From: an uncultured Prevotella sp.
GTDB taxonomy: Bacteria > Bacteroidota > Bacteroidia > Bacteroidales > Bacteroidaceae
Assembly: GCA_900544825.1 (NCBI GenBank)
Contig: UQWP01000001.1
Coordinates: 52,511-116,510 of the forward strand
Direction: 5' to 3'
DNA: 64,000 nucleotides
Part shown: positions 42,745-52,267 of the stretch, piece after piece
Numbering within the stretch: the first letter of the stretch is position 1
Layout: each line of letters opens with the position of its first letter
Notes under the pieces: model-generated
What the model was told of the DNA's origin: nothing
Seen by the model: only the letters and a program-made list of their open reading frames with translations
Database searches by the model: none
Program-made: the position numbers and the translations under genes

Positions 42745-43137
42745 TTAGAACAGTTGGGCGAAAGCCTCGGCTGTCTTGCCTGTATAGGTTACCATCTCTG
42801 TAACTGGCTGGTAGCCGAAATCCTTGAAGGCAAGGAGCTGGGTGGCTACAAACTGATGGTCGTCAGAGAGGCACGCCTGCAGCTTCATATTACCCATGCT
42901 GATGGCTGATACCGGGAACTTCTTTATAGAAGATTCTACCTCGCTAGGGGCAGAGTTAAGGATGTTGAGGAGCTTCTTGCCATCCTCTGCTGAATATTCC
43001 TTCTCCTTGATCTTGATAGCACTGTTGGTTGGTTTGTAGATCAACTTGATGGTCAAACCCATGAAACCCTTCTTTACCTGTACATCGTCGAGTGCCAATA
43101 CTTCCGCACCCATATCTAAATGATTAATCTTTGCCAT
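42745..43137 (-). CDS. Conserved-looking hypothetical protein
   Basis: The product has 130 residues and is not recognised. No signal peptide or membrane segment; mixed alpha/beta composition with a basic strand (IKLIYKPTNSAIKIKEKEYSAEDGKKLLNIL) and a C-terminal helix (TGKTAEAFAQLF). It has an ordinary start (ATG at 43135-43137, AAGATT just upstream) and the shared terminator at its 3' end. An (AT)8 run lies 20 bp upstream. Confidence 0.65.
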   Translation of the reverse strand: MAKINHLDMGAEVLALDDVQVKKGFMGLTIKLIYKPTNSAIKIKEKEYSAEDGKKLLNILNSAPSEVESSIKKFPVSAISMGNMKLQACLSDDHQFVATQLLAFKDFGYQPVTEMVTYTGKTAEAFAQLF

Positions 43138-43156
43138 AATCTTATTTCTTCTTTAA

Positions 43157-43172
43157 ATATATATATATATAT
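43157..43172 (+). repeat. (AT)8 dinucleotide run
   Basis: Sixteen bases of alternating AT about 20-35 bp upstream of the minus-strand hypothetical gene. It may be prone to length change and could alter promoter spacing. Confidence 0.6.
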
Positions 43173-43295
43173 CTGTTTTTTTGTAATTGAAAATAATAAC
43201 CGTATGCAATGCTTCAATGAGCCTTGCAGACATAACTATACTGTAAGCCTTCTCTACTGGGAATGCTTACACCTTATAATATATAAAAAGAAGAA

Positions 43296-43766
43296 CTAAC
43301 AGATGAGATGCCGCAGGCAAATGACATAATACTTGCTGGCGACATCAAAGTGGATAGGGGCGGTTTCCTGACGGAAAGGCTCCTTCGCACCTTCTATGAC
43401 TGATAAAAGGGATGATAAAAAACGGATTCTATTGGTTAGCAATCTACTGCTTGCAGATGGGTTGCCATATATATTGCCACTTGGCAATAAACGCTGTGGA
43501 CGACTGCTGCATACTCGATAGGCGGCATTGGATGCATCTTCCAGCTGGGCATCCTGCTCCTGCTGGTGAGGTGTAACTTTGGCAAGTCTATCCTTCGTAT
43601 GGCTGGCTTCTGTTGCGTATGCTCCCTCTTTCTGTTGCGTAGCATCAGCAGCTTCAACAGCTAAAGAATCCTGATGAGATAAAGAAATAGAAGCAGCAGA
43701 TACCTCTCCATAGCCTGAGAAGACCATGGACATCAGAAAAATGATGTAGAGTATCAACTGCTTCAT
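43296..43766 (-). CDS. Secreted hypothetical protein
   Basis: The product has 156 residues from the ATG at 43766, which opens a signal peptide (KQLILYIIFLMSMVFSGYGEVSA). The open frame extends 12 codons upstream without a signal sequence, so the internal ATG is preferred. The mature part is polar, Ala/Gln/Glu-rich, then CSSRPQRLLPSGNIYGNPSASSRLLTNRIRFL, a basic Ser-rich tail, and a hydrophobic end. Not recognised. It lies 51 bp after proS on the same strand, past a hairpin (43781-43803). Confidence 0.5.
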   Translation of the reverse strand: MKQLILYIIFLMSMVFSGYGEVSAASISLSHQDSLAVEAADATQQKEGAYATEASHTKDRLAKVTPHQQEQDAQLEDASNAAYRVCSSRPQRLLPSGNIYGNPSASSRLLTNRIRFLSSLLSVIEGAKEPFRQETAPIHFDVASKYYVICLRHLIC

Positions 43767-43817
43767 ATTTGATATTTGATGGTGCCGGGAATCTCCCGAC
43801 ACCGTTTTTTAAAATAA

Positions 43818-45299
43818 TTAATAACTTCTTGCGATGATAACGCGAGCTACGGCAGGCTTGCCGCTCACCATATCAACACCTGGAGTCTGCTCGTAAGCGA
43901 ATGGCACGCAACGGATGGTAGCCTGAGTCTCCTCCTTGATCTTTGCCTCGGTCTCGGCTGTACCGTCCCAGTGGCAGAGGAAGAAACCGCCATTCTTTAC
44001 ACGCTCCTTGAACTCCTCGTAGTTATCGCACTCATATACGTGAGCATCACGGTAAGCACGAGCCTTCTCGAAGATGTTCTTCTGGATGTCTTCCAACATA
44101 TCCTTCACGCGCTCTACGATGCCGTCGAAGCTTACATTCTCCTTCTCCAAAGTATCACGACGCATGATCTCGATGGTGTTGTTCTCCAAGTCACGGCCAC
44201 CCATTGCGAGACGAACAGGTACACCCTTCAACTCGTAGTCAGCAAACTTGAAGCCAGGACGCTTAGCTGTGTTGTCATCATACTTCACGCTGATGCCCAA
44301 CTCGCGGAGCTGGTCGATAACAGGCTGCAGCTTGGCAGTAATCTGAGCCAACTGCTCCTCGCCCTTGTTGATAGGAATGATAACCACCTGGATAGGAGCC
44401 AGCTTTGGAGGCAATACCAGACCGTTGTCATCGCTGTGAACCATGATGAGGGCACCCATCAGTCGGGTAGAAACACCCCAAGAAGTAGCCCATACATACT
44501 CAGGCTTGTTCTCCTTGTTCAGATAGGTAACGTCGAAGCTCTTGGCGAAGTTCTGACCCAGGAAGTGGGAAGTACCGCTCTGGAGAGCCTTGCCATCCTG
44601 CATCATTGCCTCGATGGTATAAGTGTTCAAGGCACCGGCGAAACGCTCAGTCTCACTCTTCACACCCTGCAATACAGGTACACCCATATACTTCTCGGCG
44701 AACTCAGCATATACCTTCAGCATCTCCTGAGCCTTTGCCTCAGCCTCTTCCTTGGTAGCATGAGCGGTATGACCCTCCTGCCAGAGGAACTCAGAAGTAC
44801 GGAGGAATGGACGGGTACGCATCTCCCAACGCATCACGTTACACCACTGGTTGCAGAGGATAGGGAGATCACGCCATGAATGGATCCAGTTCTTATAGGT
44901 ATTCCAGATGATGGTCTCTGAAGTAGGGCGGATGATCAGCTCCTCATCGAGCTTGGCATTAGGATCCACCTCAACCTCTGTGCCATCCTCTGTAGAACGA
45001 AGACGATAGTGAGTAACCACAGCACACTCCTTGGCGAAACCTGCCACGTGCTCAGCCTCACGAGAGAAGAAGCTCTTCGGGATGAGGAGAGGGAAGTATG
45101 CATTCTGTACACCTGTCTGCTTAAACATCTTGTCGAGCTGCTGCTGCATCTTTTCCCAGATTGCGTAGCCGTATGGTTTGATGATCATACAACCACGAAC
45201 TGGTGACAACTCTGCGAGGTCAGCCTTTACTACCAAATCATTGTACCACTGACTGTAGTTGTCAGCGCGCTTGGTTAAATTCTTAAGTTCTTTAGCCAT
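43818..45299 (-). CDS. proS: ProS, prolyl-tRNA synthetase
   Basis: The product has 493 residues, the short archaeal/eukaryote-like ProS form that lacks the editing insert. Class II motifs: [19 protein letters not shown] (motif 1 region), [24 protein letters not shown] (motif 2) and the downstream anticodon-binding domain ([29 protein letters not shown]). A C-terminal zinc-binding-like domain ends in Tyr, typical of this form. It charges tRNA-Pro in the cytosol. Confidence 0.96.
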   Translation of the reverse strand: MAKELKNLTKRADNYSQWYNDLVVKADLAELSPVRGCMIIKPYGYAIWEKMQQQLDKMFKQTGVQNAYFPLLIPKSFFSREAEHVAGFAKECAVVTHYRLRSTEDGTEVEVDPNAKLDEELIIRPTSETIIWNTYKNWIHSWRDLPILCNQWCNVMRWEMRTRPFLRTSEFLWQEGHTAHATKEEAEAKAQEMLKVYAEFAEKYMGVPVLQGVKSETERFAGALNTYTIEAMMQDGKALQSGTSHFLGQNFAKSFDVTYLNKENKPEYVWATSWGVSTRLMGALIMVHSDDNGLVLPPKLAPIQVVIIPINKGEEQLAQITAKLQPVIDQLRELGISVKYDDNTAKRPGFKFADYELKGVPVRLAMGGRDLENNTIEIMRRDTLEKENVSFDGIVERVKDMLEDIQKNIFEKARAYRDAHVYECDNYEEFKERVKNGGFFLCHWDGTAETEAKIKEETQATIRCVPFAYEQTPGVDMVSGKPAVARVIIARSY

Positions 45300-45337
45300 A
45301 TTACTAATTATATATTTTGTTTTTAAATTCTGCTATA

Positions 45338-45382
45338 TATCTTGAGCGTGAAGACACGATGTATCTTGAGCGTGAAAACACG
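45338..45382 (+). repeat. 21 bp direct repeat upstream of proS
   Basis: TATCTTGAGCGTGAA-ACACG type repeats at 45338-45358 and 45362-45382 differ by one base and are 24 bp apart. They lie in the 250 bp gap between proS and the OmpA gene. Small open frames on both strands here are not supported. Confidence 0.65.
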
Positions 45383-45507
45383 CCCAATAGGGAATTTCCG
45401 CCCCGAAATAGGCGATTTCCTTTCGCCATTTGGACAAATACCCTTAAATTTGCATGCAAAATTACAAAAAAATATTAGAAAACCCTCCATATTGGAGAAA
45501 AAAGACG

Positions 45508-45515
45508 TATCTTTG
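45508..45515 (+). promoter_or_regulatory. -7 box of the OmpA-family gene
   Basis: TATCTTTG, 34 bp before the ATG at 45550. Confidence 0.6.
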
Positions 45516-45549
45516 CATTTAAATAACATAAATATAGGAGAATTATAGT

Positions 45550-46239
45550 ATGAAAAAGATGAAATTTACTGCTGCAGCGCTCTCAATGCTGCTCGTTTTG
45601 GGAAGTTGTGGAACTAGTCAGAAGACTGGTACAGCTGCTGGTGCAGGTGCTGGTGCTGCTCTTGGTGCTTTGGTTGGTGGTTTGCTCAACAACAGCCATC
45701 GTGGTACAGGTGCAGTAGTAGGTGCTGCCATCGGTGCTGCTGTTGGTGGTACAGCGGGTAACTTGATTGGAAAGCACATGGATAAGGTAAAGGCTGAGGC
45801 AGAGGCTGTGAAGAATGCGCAGGTTTCTACCGTTACAGATGCCAATGGTTTGACAGCTGTTAAGGTAACCTTCGATTCTGGTATCCTCTTCCAGACCAAC
45901 AAATATGCGCTCAATGCAAGCGCTAAGAACGACTTGGCTCAGTTTGCCCAGGTTTTGAAGAACAATGCCGACTGCGAGGTAGCTATCCAGGGTTACACCG
46001 ATGCTACAGGTAATGATGGCATCAACCTGCCTTTGAGCCAGAATCGTGCCAATGCCGTTTCTACCTACTTGAAGTCATGCGGTGTTACCAGCAGCCAGAT
46101 CAAGAGTGTAGAGGGCTTGGGTTCAGCTAATCCTGTGGTGAATACTACTGCAGCCTGCGCTCAGAACCGCCGTGTAGAGGTTTACATGTATGCTAGCCAG
46201 GCAATGGTGAATGCTGCCAACAATGGTACATTGAAGTAA
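45550..46239 (+). CDS. OmpA-family lipoprotein (YiaD-like)
   Basis: The product has 229 residues. Lipoprotein signal (TAAALSMLLVLGSC), then a glycine-zipper segment (about 28-75, GAGAGAALGALVGGLL and GAVVGAAIGAAVGGTAG), then an OmpA peptidoglycan-binding domain (about 105-215). That domain carries VTFDSGILFQTNKYAL, IQGYTDATGNDGINLPLSQNRANAV and QNRRVEV. It anchors the outer membrane to the cell wall. It is followed by mtgA after 39 bp, a fitting neighbour for wall synthesis. Confidence 0.92.
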   Translation: MKKMKFTAAALSMLLVLGSCGTSQKTGTAAGAGAGAALGALVGGLLNNSHRGTGAVVGAAIGAAVGGTAGNLIGKHMDKVKAEAEAVKNAQVSTVTDANGLTAVKVTFDSGILFQTNKYALNASAKNDLAQFAQVLKNNADCEVAIQGYTDATGNDGINLPLSQNRANAVSTYLKSCGVTSSQIKSVEGLGSANPVVNTTAACAQNRRVEVYMYASQAMVNAANNGTLK

Positions 46240-46278
46240 ATAACGAATCAGATTCCCGATAAGGGAAAAAGAAGATAG

Positions 46279-47013
46279 ATGATTTTAAAAAAGATCAGAA
46301 ATATCGTAAGATGGGTGGTGGTGCTGTTTTTCAGTACCACCATTCTTGCTGTAGTAGCCTACCGTTTTATTCCGGTATATGTTACTCCGTTGATGATTAT
46401 CCGCTGTTTTCAGCAAGTGGCTGATGGTGAAAGTATTACCTTGCATCATCATTGGGTTTCGATGGATAAGATTTCCCCTCACATGCCTGTGGCGGTGATG
46501 GCGAGCGAGGATGCCCGGTTTCTCAAGCATCATGGTTTCGACTTCAATGCCATCGAGAGTGCTGCCAAGAATAATGCCCGTGGCGGTAAGGTGCATGGTG
46601 CCAGTACCATCAGTCAGCAGACCGCCAAGAACGTATTCCTCTGGCCGGGCCGTTCCTGGACCCGCAAGGGATTTGAGGTGTATTTCACCTTTCTCATTGA
46701 AATGATGTGGAGCAAGCAGCGTATCATGGAAGTCTATCTCAACAGTATCGAGATGGGACCGGGTATCTATGGTGTCGATGCCGTGGCTGAGTATCATTTC
46801 AACAAGAAAGCGCAGGATCTCTTCCGTGGCGAGTGTGCCCTGATAGCTGCTACGCTGCCTAATCCTAGAAAGTTCAGTTCCCTGTATCCGAGTGCTTATA
46901 TGAAGAAGCGCCAGCGACAGATTGAACATCAGATGAAATTCATCCCTTCCTTCCCTCGTGAGGGTGAAGACTACGACCCAAGCACGGCTGTAGGCGGATA
47001 TAGGGGAAAGTGA
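46279..47013 (+). CDS. mtgA: MtgA, monofunctional peptidoglycan glycosyltransferase
   Basis: The product has 244 residues with one N-terminal transmembrane helix ([18 protein letters not shown]) and a GT51 domain. Catalytic-region motifs: [14 protein letters not shown] (Glu nucleophile region), [27 protein letters not shown] and [27 protein letters not shown]. It polymerises lipid II into glycan strands at the periplasmic face and lacks a transpeptidase domain. It ends 58 bp before pcrA. Confidence 0.94.
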   Translation: MILKKIRNIVRWVVVLFFSTTILAVVAYRFIPVYVTPLMIIRCFQQVADGESITLHHHWVSMDKISPHMPVAVMASEDARFLKHHGFDFNAIESAAKNNARGGKVHGASTISQQTAKNVFLWPGRSWTRKGFEVYFTFLIEMMWSKQRIMEVYLNSIEMGPGIYGVDAVAEYHFNKKAQDLFRGECALIAATLPNPRKFSSLYPSAYMKKRQRQIEHQMKFIPSFPREGEDYDPSTAVGGYRGK

Positions 47014-47071
47014 TTGTTAGTTAACAGTTGATAGTTAATAGTTTATGGTTTTTCCTGCTAAATATTGATTA

Positions 47072-49537
47072 ATGGATTTATTGAACGACTTGAATGATGC
47101 GCAGCGTGCTGCGGTAGAGTATATTGACGGACCTTCGCTGGTGATTGCCGGTGCAGGTTCGGGCAAAACGCGTGTGCTTACCTATAAGATTGCTTATCTC
47201 CTGAGCCAGGGCATGAAGCCTTGGAGCATCATGGCACTTACCTTTACCAATAAGGCGGCAAGGGAGATGAAGGAACGTATCGGAAAACTGGTGGGTGATG
47301 ACCTTGCCCAGCATCTCTACATGGGTACCTTCCATAGCATCTTTTCCCGTATTCTCCGTGCCGAAGCTGAGCATATCGGTTTCAATAATAACTTTACCAT
47401 CTATGATGAAAGTGATTCTCGCTCACTGCTGAAGGCGATCATCAAGGAGATGGGACTGGATGACAAGGCCTATAAGCCTGCTGCCGTTCATGCCCGGATT
47501 TCGATGGCGAAGAACAACCTGGTAACTGCTGAAGCCTACGATAGCGACCCTGCCATCCTGGAGCAGAACAAGCGTGCCAAGATGCCTGCCATCGGAAAGA
47601 TTTATGTGGCATACGTGCAGCGTTGCCGTCAGGCGAATGCGATGGACTTTGATGATCTCCTGATGCTTACTTTCCAGCTTTTCAGAGATCACGAGGAAAT
47701 CAGACAGAAGTATGCCGGCAGGTTCGATTATATCCTGGTGGATGAGTATCAGGATACCAATCATGTTCAGATGTCTATCGTGATGCAGCTCTGTAAGGAA
47801 AAACTGCGTGTCTGTGCCGTAGGTGATGATTCGCAGAGCATCTATAGCTTCCGTGGTGCCAATATCGACAATATATTGAATTATCAGAAACAATTGCCTG
47901 GAACCCAACTCTTTAAACTGGAACAGAACTACCGGTCAACTCAAACGATCGTGGAGGCTGCTAACAGTCTGATTCATCATAACCGCAATCAGATTCAGAA
48001 AGAGGTGTTCAGCAAAAATGATAAAGGAGAGAAGATACTGTATAAGCCAGCCTACAGCGACAAGGAGGAGGCTCTGATAGTGGCGAAGAATATCCAGCGC
48101 ATCAAGCGGCGGGATGATTGCGGATACGATCAATTTGCCATTCTCTATCGTACCAATGCCCAGAGCCGAAGCTTCGAGGAGGAATTCAGAAAGCAGGGCA
48201 TCCCATATCGTATTTACGGTGGATTGAGTTTCTATCAGCGTAAGGAAATCAAGGATATCATCGCCTATTTCCGTCTCGTTGCCAACCCGGACGATGAGGA
48301 GGCTTTCAAACGTATCATCAATTATCCGGCTCGTGGCATCGGTGCTACCACCGTGACGAAGATTGCCGATTGTGCCCATCAGAACCAGGTGAGCTTCTGG
48401 GAGGTGATAGGTAATATAGAACATTACGGACTGAATGTCAACAAGGGTGCGCAGACCAAACTCGAGAATTTCCGCCTGCTCATCTCTTCCTTCATCGACC
48501 GTTCGCATACCCTGGATGTCTATGAACTGGGTGATGCCATCATCAGGGAGAGTAGAATCAGCGAGGATATCATGTCGGGCAAGAATGCCGATGATCTGGC
48601 TCGCCAGGAAAACCTGGAGGAGTTTCTGAGTGGTATGCAGACCTTCGTGGCAGGACGCCAGGAAGAGGGACGAATGGATGAAGCCTATCTTACCGATTAT
48701 CTGCAGGATGTGGCGCTGCTGACGGATGCGGATAGTGAGGGAGAGAAGGATGAACCGAGAGTTTCGCTCATGACGATTCATGCGGCAAAGGGTCTGGAGT
48801 TTGCTACTGTTTTCGTAGTAGGTTTGGAGGAGAATATCTTCCCGAGTCCGCTTGCTGCAATCTCTGTCAGGGAACTGGAAGAGGAGCGTCGTCTGCTCTA
48901 TGTAGCGATTACCCGTGCCGAGAAGCATTGCATCCTGACCAATGCCAAGAACCGTTTCCGATATGGCAAGATGGAATTTGATAATCCGAGCCGATTCATC
49001 AATGAGATTGATGCCAGTTTGATAGAGGGTGGTGACGAGGCTCCTGAATCTTCATTCGGTGGTGGCTATGGCGGAAGGATGCCATGGGATAGGGACCGAT
49101 CAGGCTATGGTCGTGATTATCAGAACGCTAAGCCAGTAGCTTCGCAGTTCATTGCTGATCCAAAACCATCCTATACATCATCTTCCAGAGTAGGTGTTTC
49201 GCGAGGAGTTACTTCTCGATCTGAAGAATCACGTCCAACATTAACCCGTCGTCCTGAAGGCTTTAAATCTGTAAGAGCTGTGAATGCTGTACAGAGAATC
49301 ATGGGTGATACTGCTACCTCTTCATCCGTTGCTTCAGCTGGTTCTTCAGCTTCTAATGCTTCCTCAGTCGCTGGTTCTCTCAGCGAGGGCTGTAGAATCG
49401 AGCATCAGCGTTTTGGAATAGGAACGGTATTGAAAATAGAAGGTACGGGCGAAAATACGAAGGCTACCGTAGAGTTCCAGAATGCAGGAACCAAGCAGTT
49501 GCTTCTGAAGTTTGCCAAGTTCACCATTCTCTCATAG
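47072..49537 (+). CDS. pcrA: PcrA/UvrD-type ATP-dependent DNA helicase
   Basis: The product has 821 residues of superfamily 1A. Motif I AGAGSGKTRVLTYK (near residue 28), Ia ALTFTNKAAREMKER, II DYILVDEYQDTN, III VGDDSQSIYSFRGA, IV LEQNYRSTQTI, V MTIHAAKGLEFATVFVVGLEE and VI LLYVAITRAEKHCIL. Residues 660-770 are a Ser/Arg/Gly-rich linker; the end (EHQRFGIGTVLKIEGTGENTKATVEF) is the Tudor-like RNA polymerase-binding domain. It unwinds DNA 3' to 5' in repair and at stalled transcription. Its last codons and stop are inside a perfect 25 bp tandem duplication. Confidence 0.95.
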   Translation: MDLLNDLNDAQRAAVEYIDGPSLVIAGAGSGKTRVLTYKIAYLLSQGMKPWSIMALTFTNKAAREMKERIGKLVGDDLAQHLYMGTFHSIFSRILRAEAEHIGFNNNFTIYDESDSRSLLKAIIKEMGLDDKAYKPAAVHARISMAKNNLVTAEAYDSDPAILEQNKRAKMPAIGKIYVAYVQRCRQANAMDFDDLLMLTFQLFRDHEEIRQKYAGRFDYILVDEYQDTNHVQMSIVMQLCKEKLRVCAVGDDSQSIYSFRGANIDNILNYQKQLPGTQLFKLEQNYRSTQTIVEAANSLIHHNRNQIQKEVFSKNDKGEKILYKPAYSDKEEALIVAKNIQRIKRRDDCGYDQFAILYRTNAQSRSFEEEFRKQGIPYRIYGGLSFYQRKEIKDIIAYFRLVANPDDEEAFKRIINYPARGIGATTVTKIADCAHQNQVSFWEVIGNIEHYGLNVNKGAQTKLENFRLLISSFIDRSHTLDVYELGDAIIRESRISEDIMSGKNADDLARQENLEEFLSGMQTFVAGRQEEGRMDEAYLTDYLQDVALLTDADSEGEKDEPRVSLMTIHAAKGLEFATVFVVGLEENIFPSPLAAISVRELEEERRLLYVAITRAEKHCILTNAKNRFRYGKMEFDNPSRFINEIDASLIEGGDEAPESSFGGGYGGRMPWDRDRSGYGRDYQNAKPVASQFIADPKPSYTSSSRVGVSRGVTSRSEESRPTLTRRPEGFKSVRAVNAVQRIMGDTATSSSVASAGSSASNASSVAGSLSEGCRIEHQRFGIGTVLKIEGTGENTKATVEFQNAGTKQLLLKFAKFTILS

Positions 49538-49565
49538 AAACAAGTTCACCATTCTCTCATAGAAA
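49516..49565 (+). repeat. Perfect 25 bp tandem duplication across the pcrA stop
   Basis: CAAGTTCACCATTCTCTCAT plus AGAAA occurs at 49516-49540 and again at 49541-49565 without a mismatch. The pcrA stop (TAG) lies in the first copy. Confidence 0.9.
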
Positions 49566-49588
49566 ATAGAAAGAAGATAAAAATGAGG

Positions 49589-49640
49589 ATATGAAAAATC
49601 CCAGCAGGAAAAGCACTTCCAGCTGGGATTTTTCATATAG
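49589..49640. terminator. Bidirectional terminator after pcrA
   Basis: ATATGAAAAATCCCAGC (49589-49605) pairs with GCTGGGATTTTTCATAT (49622-49638). It lies between pcrA and the convergent 43-residue gene. Confidence 0.85.
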
Positions 49641-49646
49641 AATCTT

Positions 49647-49778
49647 TTATAAAGCTTCATCATCAGGACGCTGAATGGCAGGCTTCTTGATCTTTGGGAG
49701 ATGCTTCTTGCGTCTCAGCCAGGCAGCCTTGCGCTGCTCGTAATCTTCGCGGTGGCGTTCCAGGAAATTATCTGCCAT
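49647..49778 (-). CDS. 43-residue basic protein, unknown function
   Basis: The ATG at 49776-49778 lies 4 bp after the DUF4270 stop, with AAGGAATAAATTC ahead as a ribosome-binding site, and the TAA at 49647-49649 is followed by the terminator. The peptide is ADNFLERHREDYEQRKAAWL then a lysine-rich stretch (RRKKHLPKIKKPAIQ) and an acidic end (RPDDEAL). Its tight position and charged helical composition suggest a real gene. Similar small proteins in relatives have been labelled dehydrogenase, which the sequence does not support. Confidence 0.65.
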   Translation of the reverse strand: MADNFLERHREDYEQRKAAWLRRKKHLPKIKKPAIQRPDDEAL

Positions 49779-49782
49779 GAAT

Positions 49783-51252
49783 TTATTCCTTGAACTTACT
49801 GTAGATTACCTTGATTTGAACAGGTCCTGTAGCCACTCGCTTGCCGTCCTTGGTGGTGTAATCCTTTTCTGGATCATCCGTTGCCTTGACCAGTCGGGTA
49901 GAGGTGAGCTGCATATCGTGATTAATCTTGGTAATCACGGTAGCATTGTTCTGGGTACTTGTGGTCAAAGTCACAGGTACCAGTACCACCTTGTTCCAGT
50001 TTTCACTCTTGTCCTTGTTCCTGTACATCGCAGTAACCAGGTTACTGATGTTATAGAAGGTATAGGCATTCTTCACGCCTGTTGAGTTCTTGTTGTAAGA
50101 AGCCGTATAAGATGTACGGTTGTCTGTCAGCTTGTTCTTCTCGAAGAAGGCATCCAGACTGTCTTGCTGTACCATCAGGATCGTAGAAGGAACGCTGAAC
50201 TGATAGTCGTTGTTGTTATCTACATTATTCATTCTTGGGAAAGAGATGGTAGCTGTATTCAGCGTATCCTTCTCATGACCCTTCATGATATCCTCTACTG
50301 GCAGCGTTACTTCTGTGAAGATGCCGGCTGGTGACTTCAGATAGGTACAGCTCTCATCGTTTGCCAGACTATCCAATGTCTTGGTGTCGTTGGTAATCTT
50401 GTTGAGCTGCAGCACCTCTTCTGTACCGTCAAAGCGGTTGAAAGCGAGACCTGTTACGATACTGTCGTTGCCCGCAGAGTTCTTCACCGTCTTCTGGATC
50501 TTGTAGTAGAACTGCAATTCGGTATTCCAGATGTTGGCTACGTTTCCGATACCGCCGGCATGCTTGATATAGAAACCAGGACAAACCTTGTTGAGGAAGT
50601 CCCAGTTGGTCTTGAAGTACTCAGGATGCTCCACGAAGGTATTCATCACGTAAGAACCGTAGTTCTTGTAAGTCTTGCCATCCTTTGCCGGATATGGCTT
50701 GTTCAGATAGATCTTGAAAGCCATCGTCGTGCTGTTCAGGTTATAGGTGGCGCTCGACGAATAGTTTTTCTCGCTCACCCAGTTGTCCTTGAAGGCATCA
50801 TAGTCAGAGTAATACTCCTGATCCTCGCTCATCGGCTTGCTCATCTCGTAGGCAGTAGCCTTCATCGGTGCGAGGGTATCACCGTATGTCGTCTTGTATG
50901 ATACCAGGAGATAGCATGAATCCGCCTCGATCTTGCCATCGTGTGCATTGCGGATGTACTCCAAAGTGTCCAGACTGAATGATGACAGTACGCCAAACTG
51001 GGTCATATAGTCGCCAGCTACGTAGGTACCGGTCTCAGGATCCTTCACCTTACCAATCATACCCGTATTGTTTCGGCTCAGGACCGGGCCGGAAACGATG
51101 GAGCGTGAGGTGACGTTGAACACCTGGTCTTTGATAGAGATGTTATCAACATCGTTGGTGATCGACGATCCGATGTTATCGGTGGTGTCATCACATGCAG
51201 CAATAGTCATCGCTGCTATAAATAACGCTGTAAATAGTCTTAAAATCTTCAT
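49783..51252 (-). CDS. DUF4270 family lipoprotein
   Basis: The product has 489 residues. Lipoprotein signal (LFTALFIAAMTIAAC), then the family start DDTTDNIGSSI and QVFNVTSRSIVSGPVLSRNNTGMIGKVKDPETGTYVAGDYMTQF. DUF4270 proteins are found across Bacteroidetes and are predicted to be envelope lipoproteins with a beta-sandwich make-up; function unknown. It sits between the GT5-type gene (30 bp upstream) and the 43-residue gene, the gene order seen in related genomes beside panC. Confidence 0.88.
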   Translation of the reverse strand: MKILRLFTALFIAAMTIAACDDTTDNIGSSITNDVDNISIKDQVFNVTSRSIVSGPVLSRNNTGMIGKVKDPETGTYVAGDYMTQFGVLSSFSLDTLEYIRNAHDGKIEADSCYLLVSYKTTYGDTLAPMKATAYEMSKPMSEDQEYYSDYDAFKDNWVSEKNYSSSATYNLNSTTMAFKIYLNKPYPAKDGKTYKNYGSYVMNTFVEHPEYFKTNWDFLNKVCPGFYIKHAGGIGNVANIWNTELQFYYKIQKTVKNSAGNDSIVTGLAFNRFDGTEEVLQLNKITNDTKTLDSLANDESCTYLKSPAGIFTEVTLPVEDIMKGHEKDTLNTATISFPRMNNVDNNNDYQFSVPSTILMVQQDSLDAFFEKNKLTDNRTSYTASYNKNSTGVKNAYTFYNISNLVTAMYRNKDKSENWNKVVLVPVTLTTSTQNNATVITKINHDMQLTSTRLVKATDDPEKDYTTKDGKRVATGPVQIKVIYSKFKE

Positions 51253-51282
51253 TATCCTTGAAATGTGTCTAATTTCTGAAGC

Positions 51283-52095
51283 TTACTCCTCATCAGGGCA
51301 TACTTCGTTGATGAATGTCTTGTAGGCATCCGCAAAGTCCTCGCCAGGATAAGCGAGGGTTGGCTTGCTCTTCTCATTGGCATAATCCAATAGAGTTCTG
51401 TTTGCCAGGCTTTCGCCTTCAATCACACCGTCGCTGTAGTCGATGGCCATCTTGCCCAGCTCTGTGAAGTCGAAGTCCTCCTTGTAGCCAGAGAGCAGTT
51501 CCGACTTGGCATCACGGAACTCCACGCAGCGCTTGAAGTGTGTGCCGAGTTCGCCTTTCAGCTCGTTGGTATAGAGTGAGAGGATCACCTTTGAATTGGC
51601 GAAGGATGGCTCCTCTGCGTATGCTGTCTTGATATAGAAAGGAACCACAGCGCTTACCCAGCCCTGACATACGATGACGTCTGGTTGCCAGCGAAGCTTC
51701 TTCACGGTTTCCAATACACCGCGTGCGAAGAAGATGGCGCGCTCTCCATTATCTGTATATTCCACACCCTGCTCGTCGGCTGCCATTTGGCGGCGGGTGA
51801 AGTAATCGTCGTTATCAATGAAATAGATTTGTTGACGTGTTGTTGGTATAGATGCAACCTTGATGATCAGCGGATGGTCTGTATCATCTATGATAAGGTT
51901 CATACCAGACAGGCGAATCACCTCGTGCAACTGTCCACGACGCTCATTGATGGTGCCCCATTTAGGCATAAAGGTGCGAATCTCAAAGCCTGCTTCCTGC
52001 ATCTTCTGAGGTAATTCGCGTCCCATGATAGACATGTGGGTCTCGGCTACGTATGGGTCGATCTCCTGATTGATAAATAATACTTTCTTTGCCAT
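51283..52095 (-). CDS. Glycogen/starch synthase-like protein (GT5 N-terminal domain only)
   Basis: The product has 270 residues. The N-terminal Rossmann domain of a GT5 glycogen synthase is present: KKVLFINQEIDPYVAETHMSIMGRELPQKMQ, FDCQGW-like VIVCQGWVSAVVPFYIKTAY and SKVILSLYTNEL. The C-terminal glucosyltransferase half is absent, as in the short Bacteroidales homologues found next to panC. The usual KTGGL ADP-glucose motif is replaced by PYVAETHM. Catalytic activity is therefore doubtful; a regulatory or binding role is possible. Confidence 0.78.
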   Translation of the reverse strand: MAKKVLFINQEIDPYVAETHMSIMGRELPQKMQEAGFEIRTFMPKWGTINERRGQLHEVIRLSGMNLIIDDTDHPLIIKVASIPTTRQQIYFIDNDDYFTRRQMAADEQGVEYTDNGERAIFFARGVLETVKKLRWQPDVIVCQGWVSAVVPFYIKTAYAEEPSFANSKVILSLYTNELKGELGTHFKRCVEFRDAKSELLSGYKEDFDFTELGKMAIDYSDGVIEGESLANRTLLDYANEKSKPTLAYPGEDFADAYKTFINEVCPDEE

Positions 52096-52126
52096 AAATT
52101 TAATTTTTATTCTTACGAATTAGGTG

Positions 52127-52134
52127 CAAAGGTA
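52127..52134 (-). promoter_or_regulatory. -7 box of the GT5-type/DUF4270 operon
   Basis: The minus strand reads TACCTTTG, 32 bp before the start codon, in the divergent region with panC. Confidence 0.6.
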
Positions 52135-52267
52135 CAAAAAAAACTCCAAAAAAGCGTATTTTTCTTCTGAAATTCAATAATTTCGGCAATAATTCGCATA
52201 TTTTTAGGTTTTTTCTTTCTTATTTGAGAAAAAAGTTGTTATTTTGCACCCGAAAACAGATAAGAAG

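Noticed and set aside
45323..45548. Small open frames on both strands between proS and the OmpA gene
   Set aside because: They overlap each other, a direct repeat and a promoter, and look like no protein.
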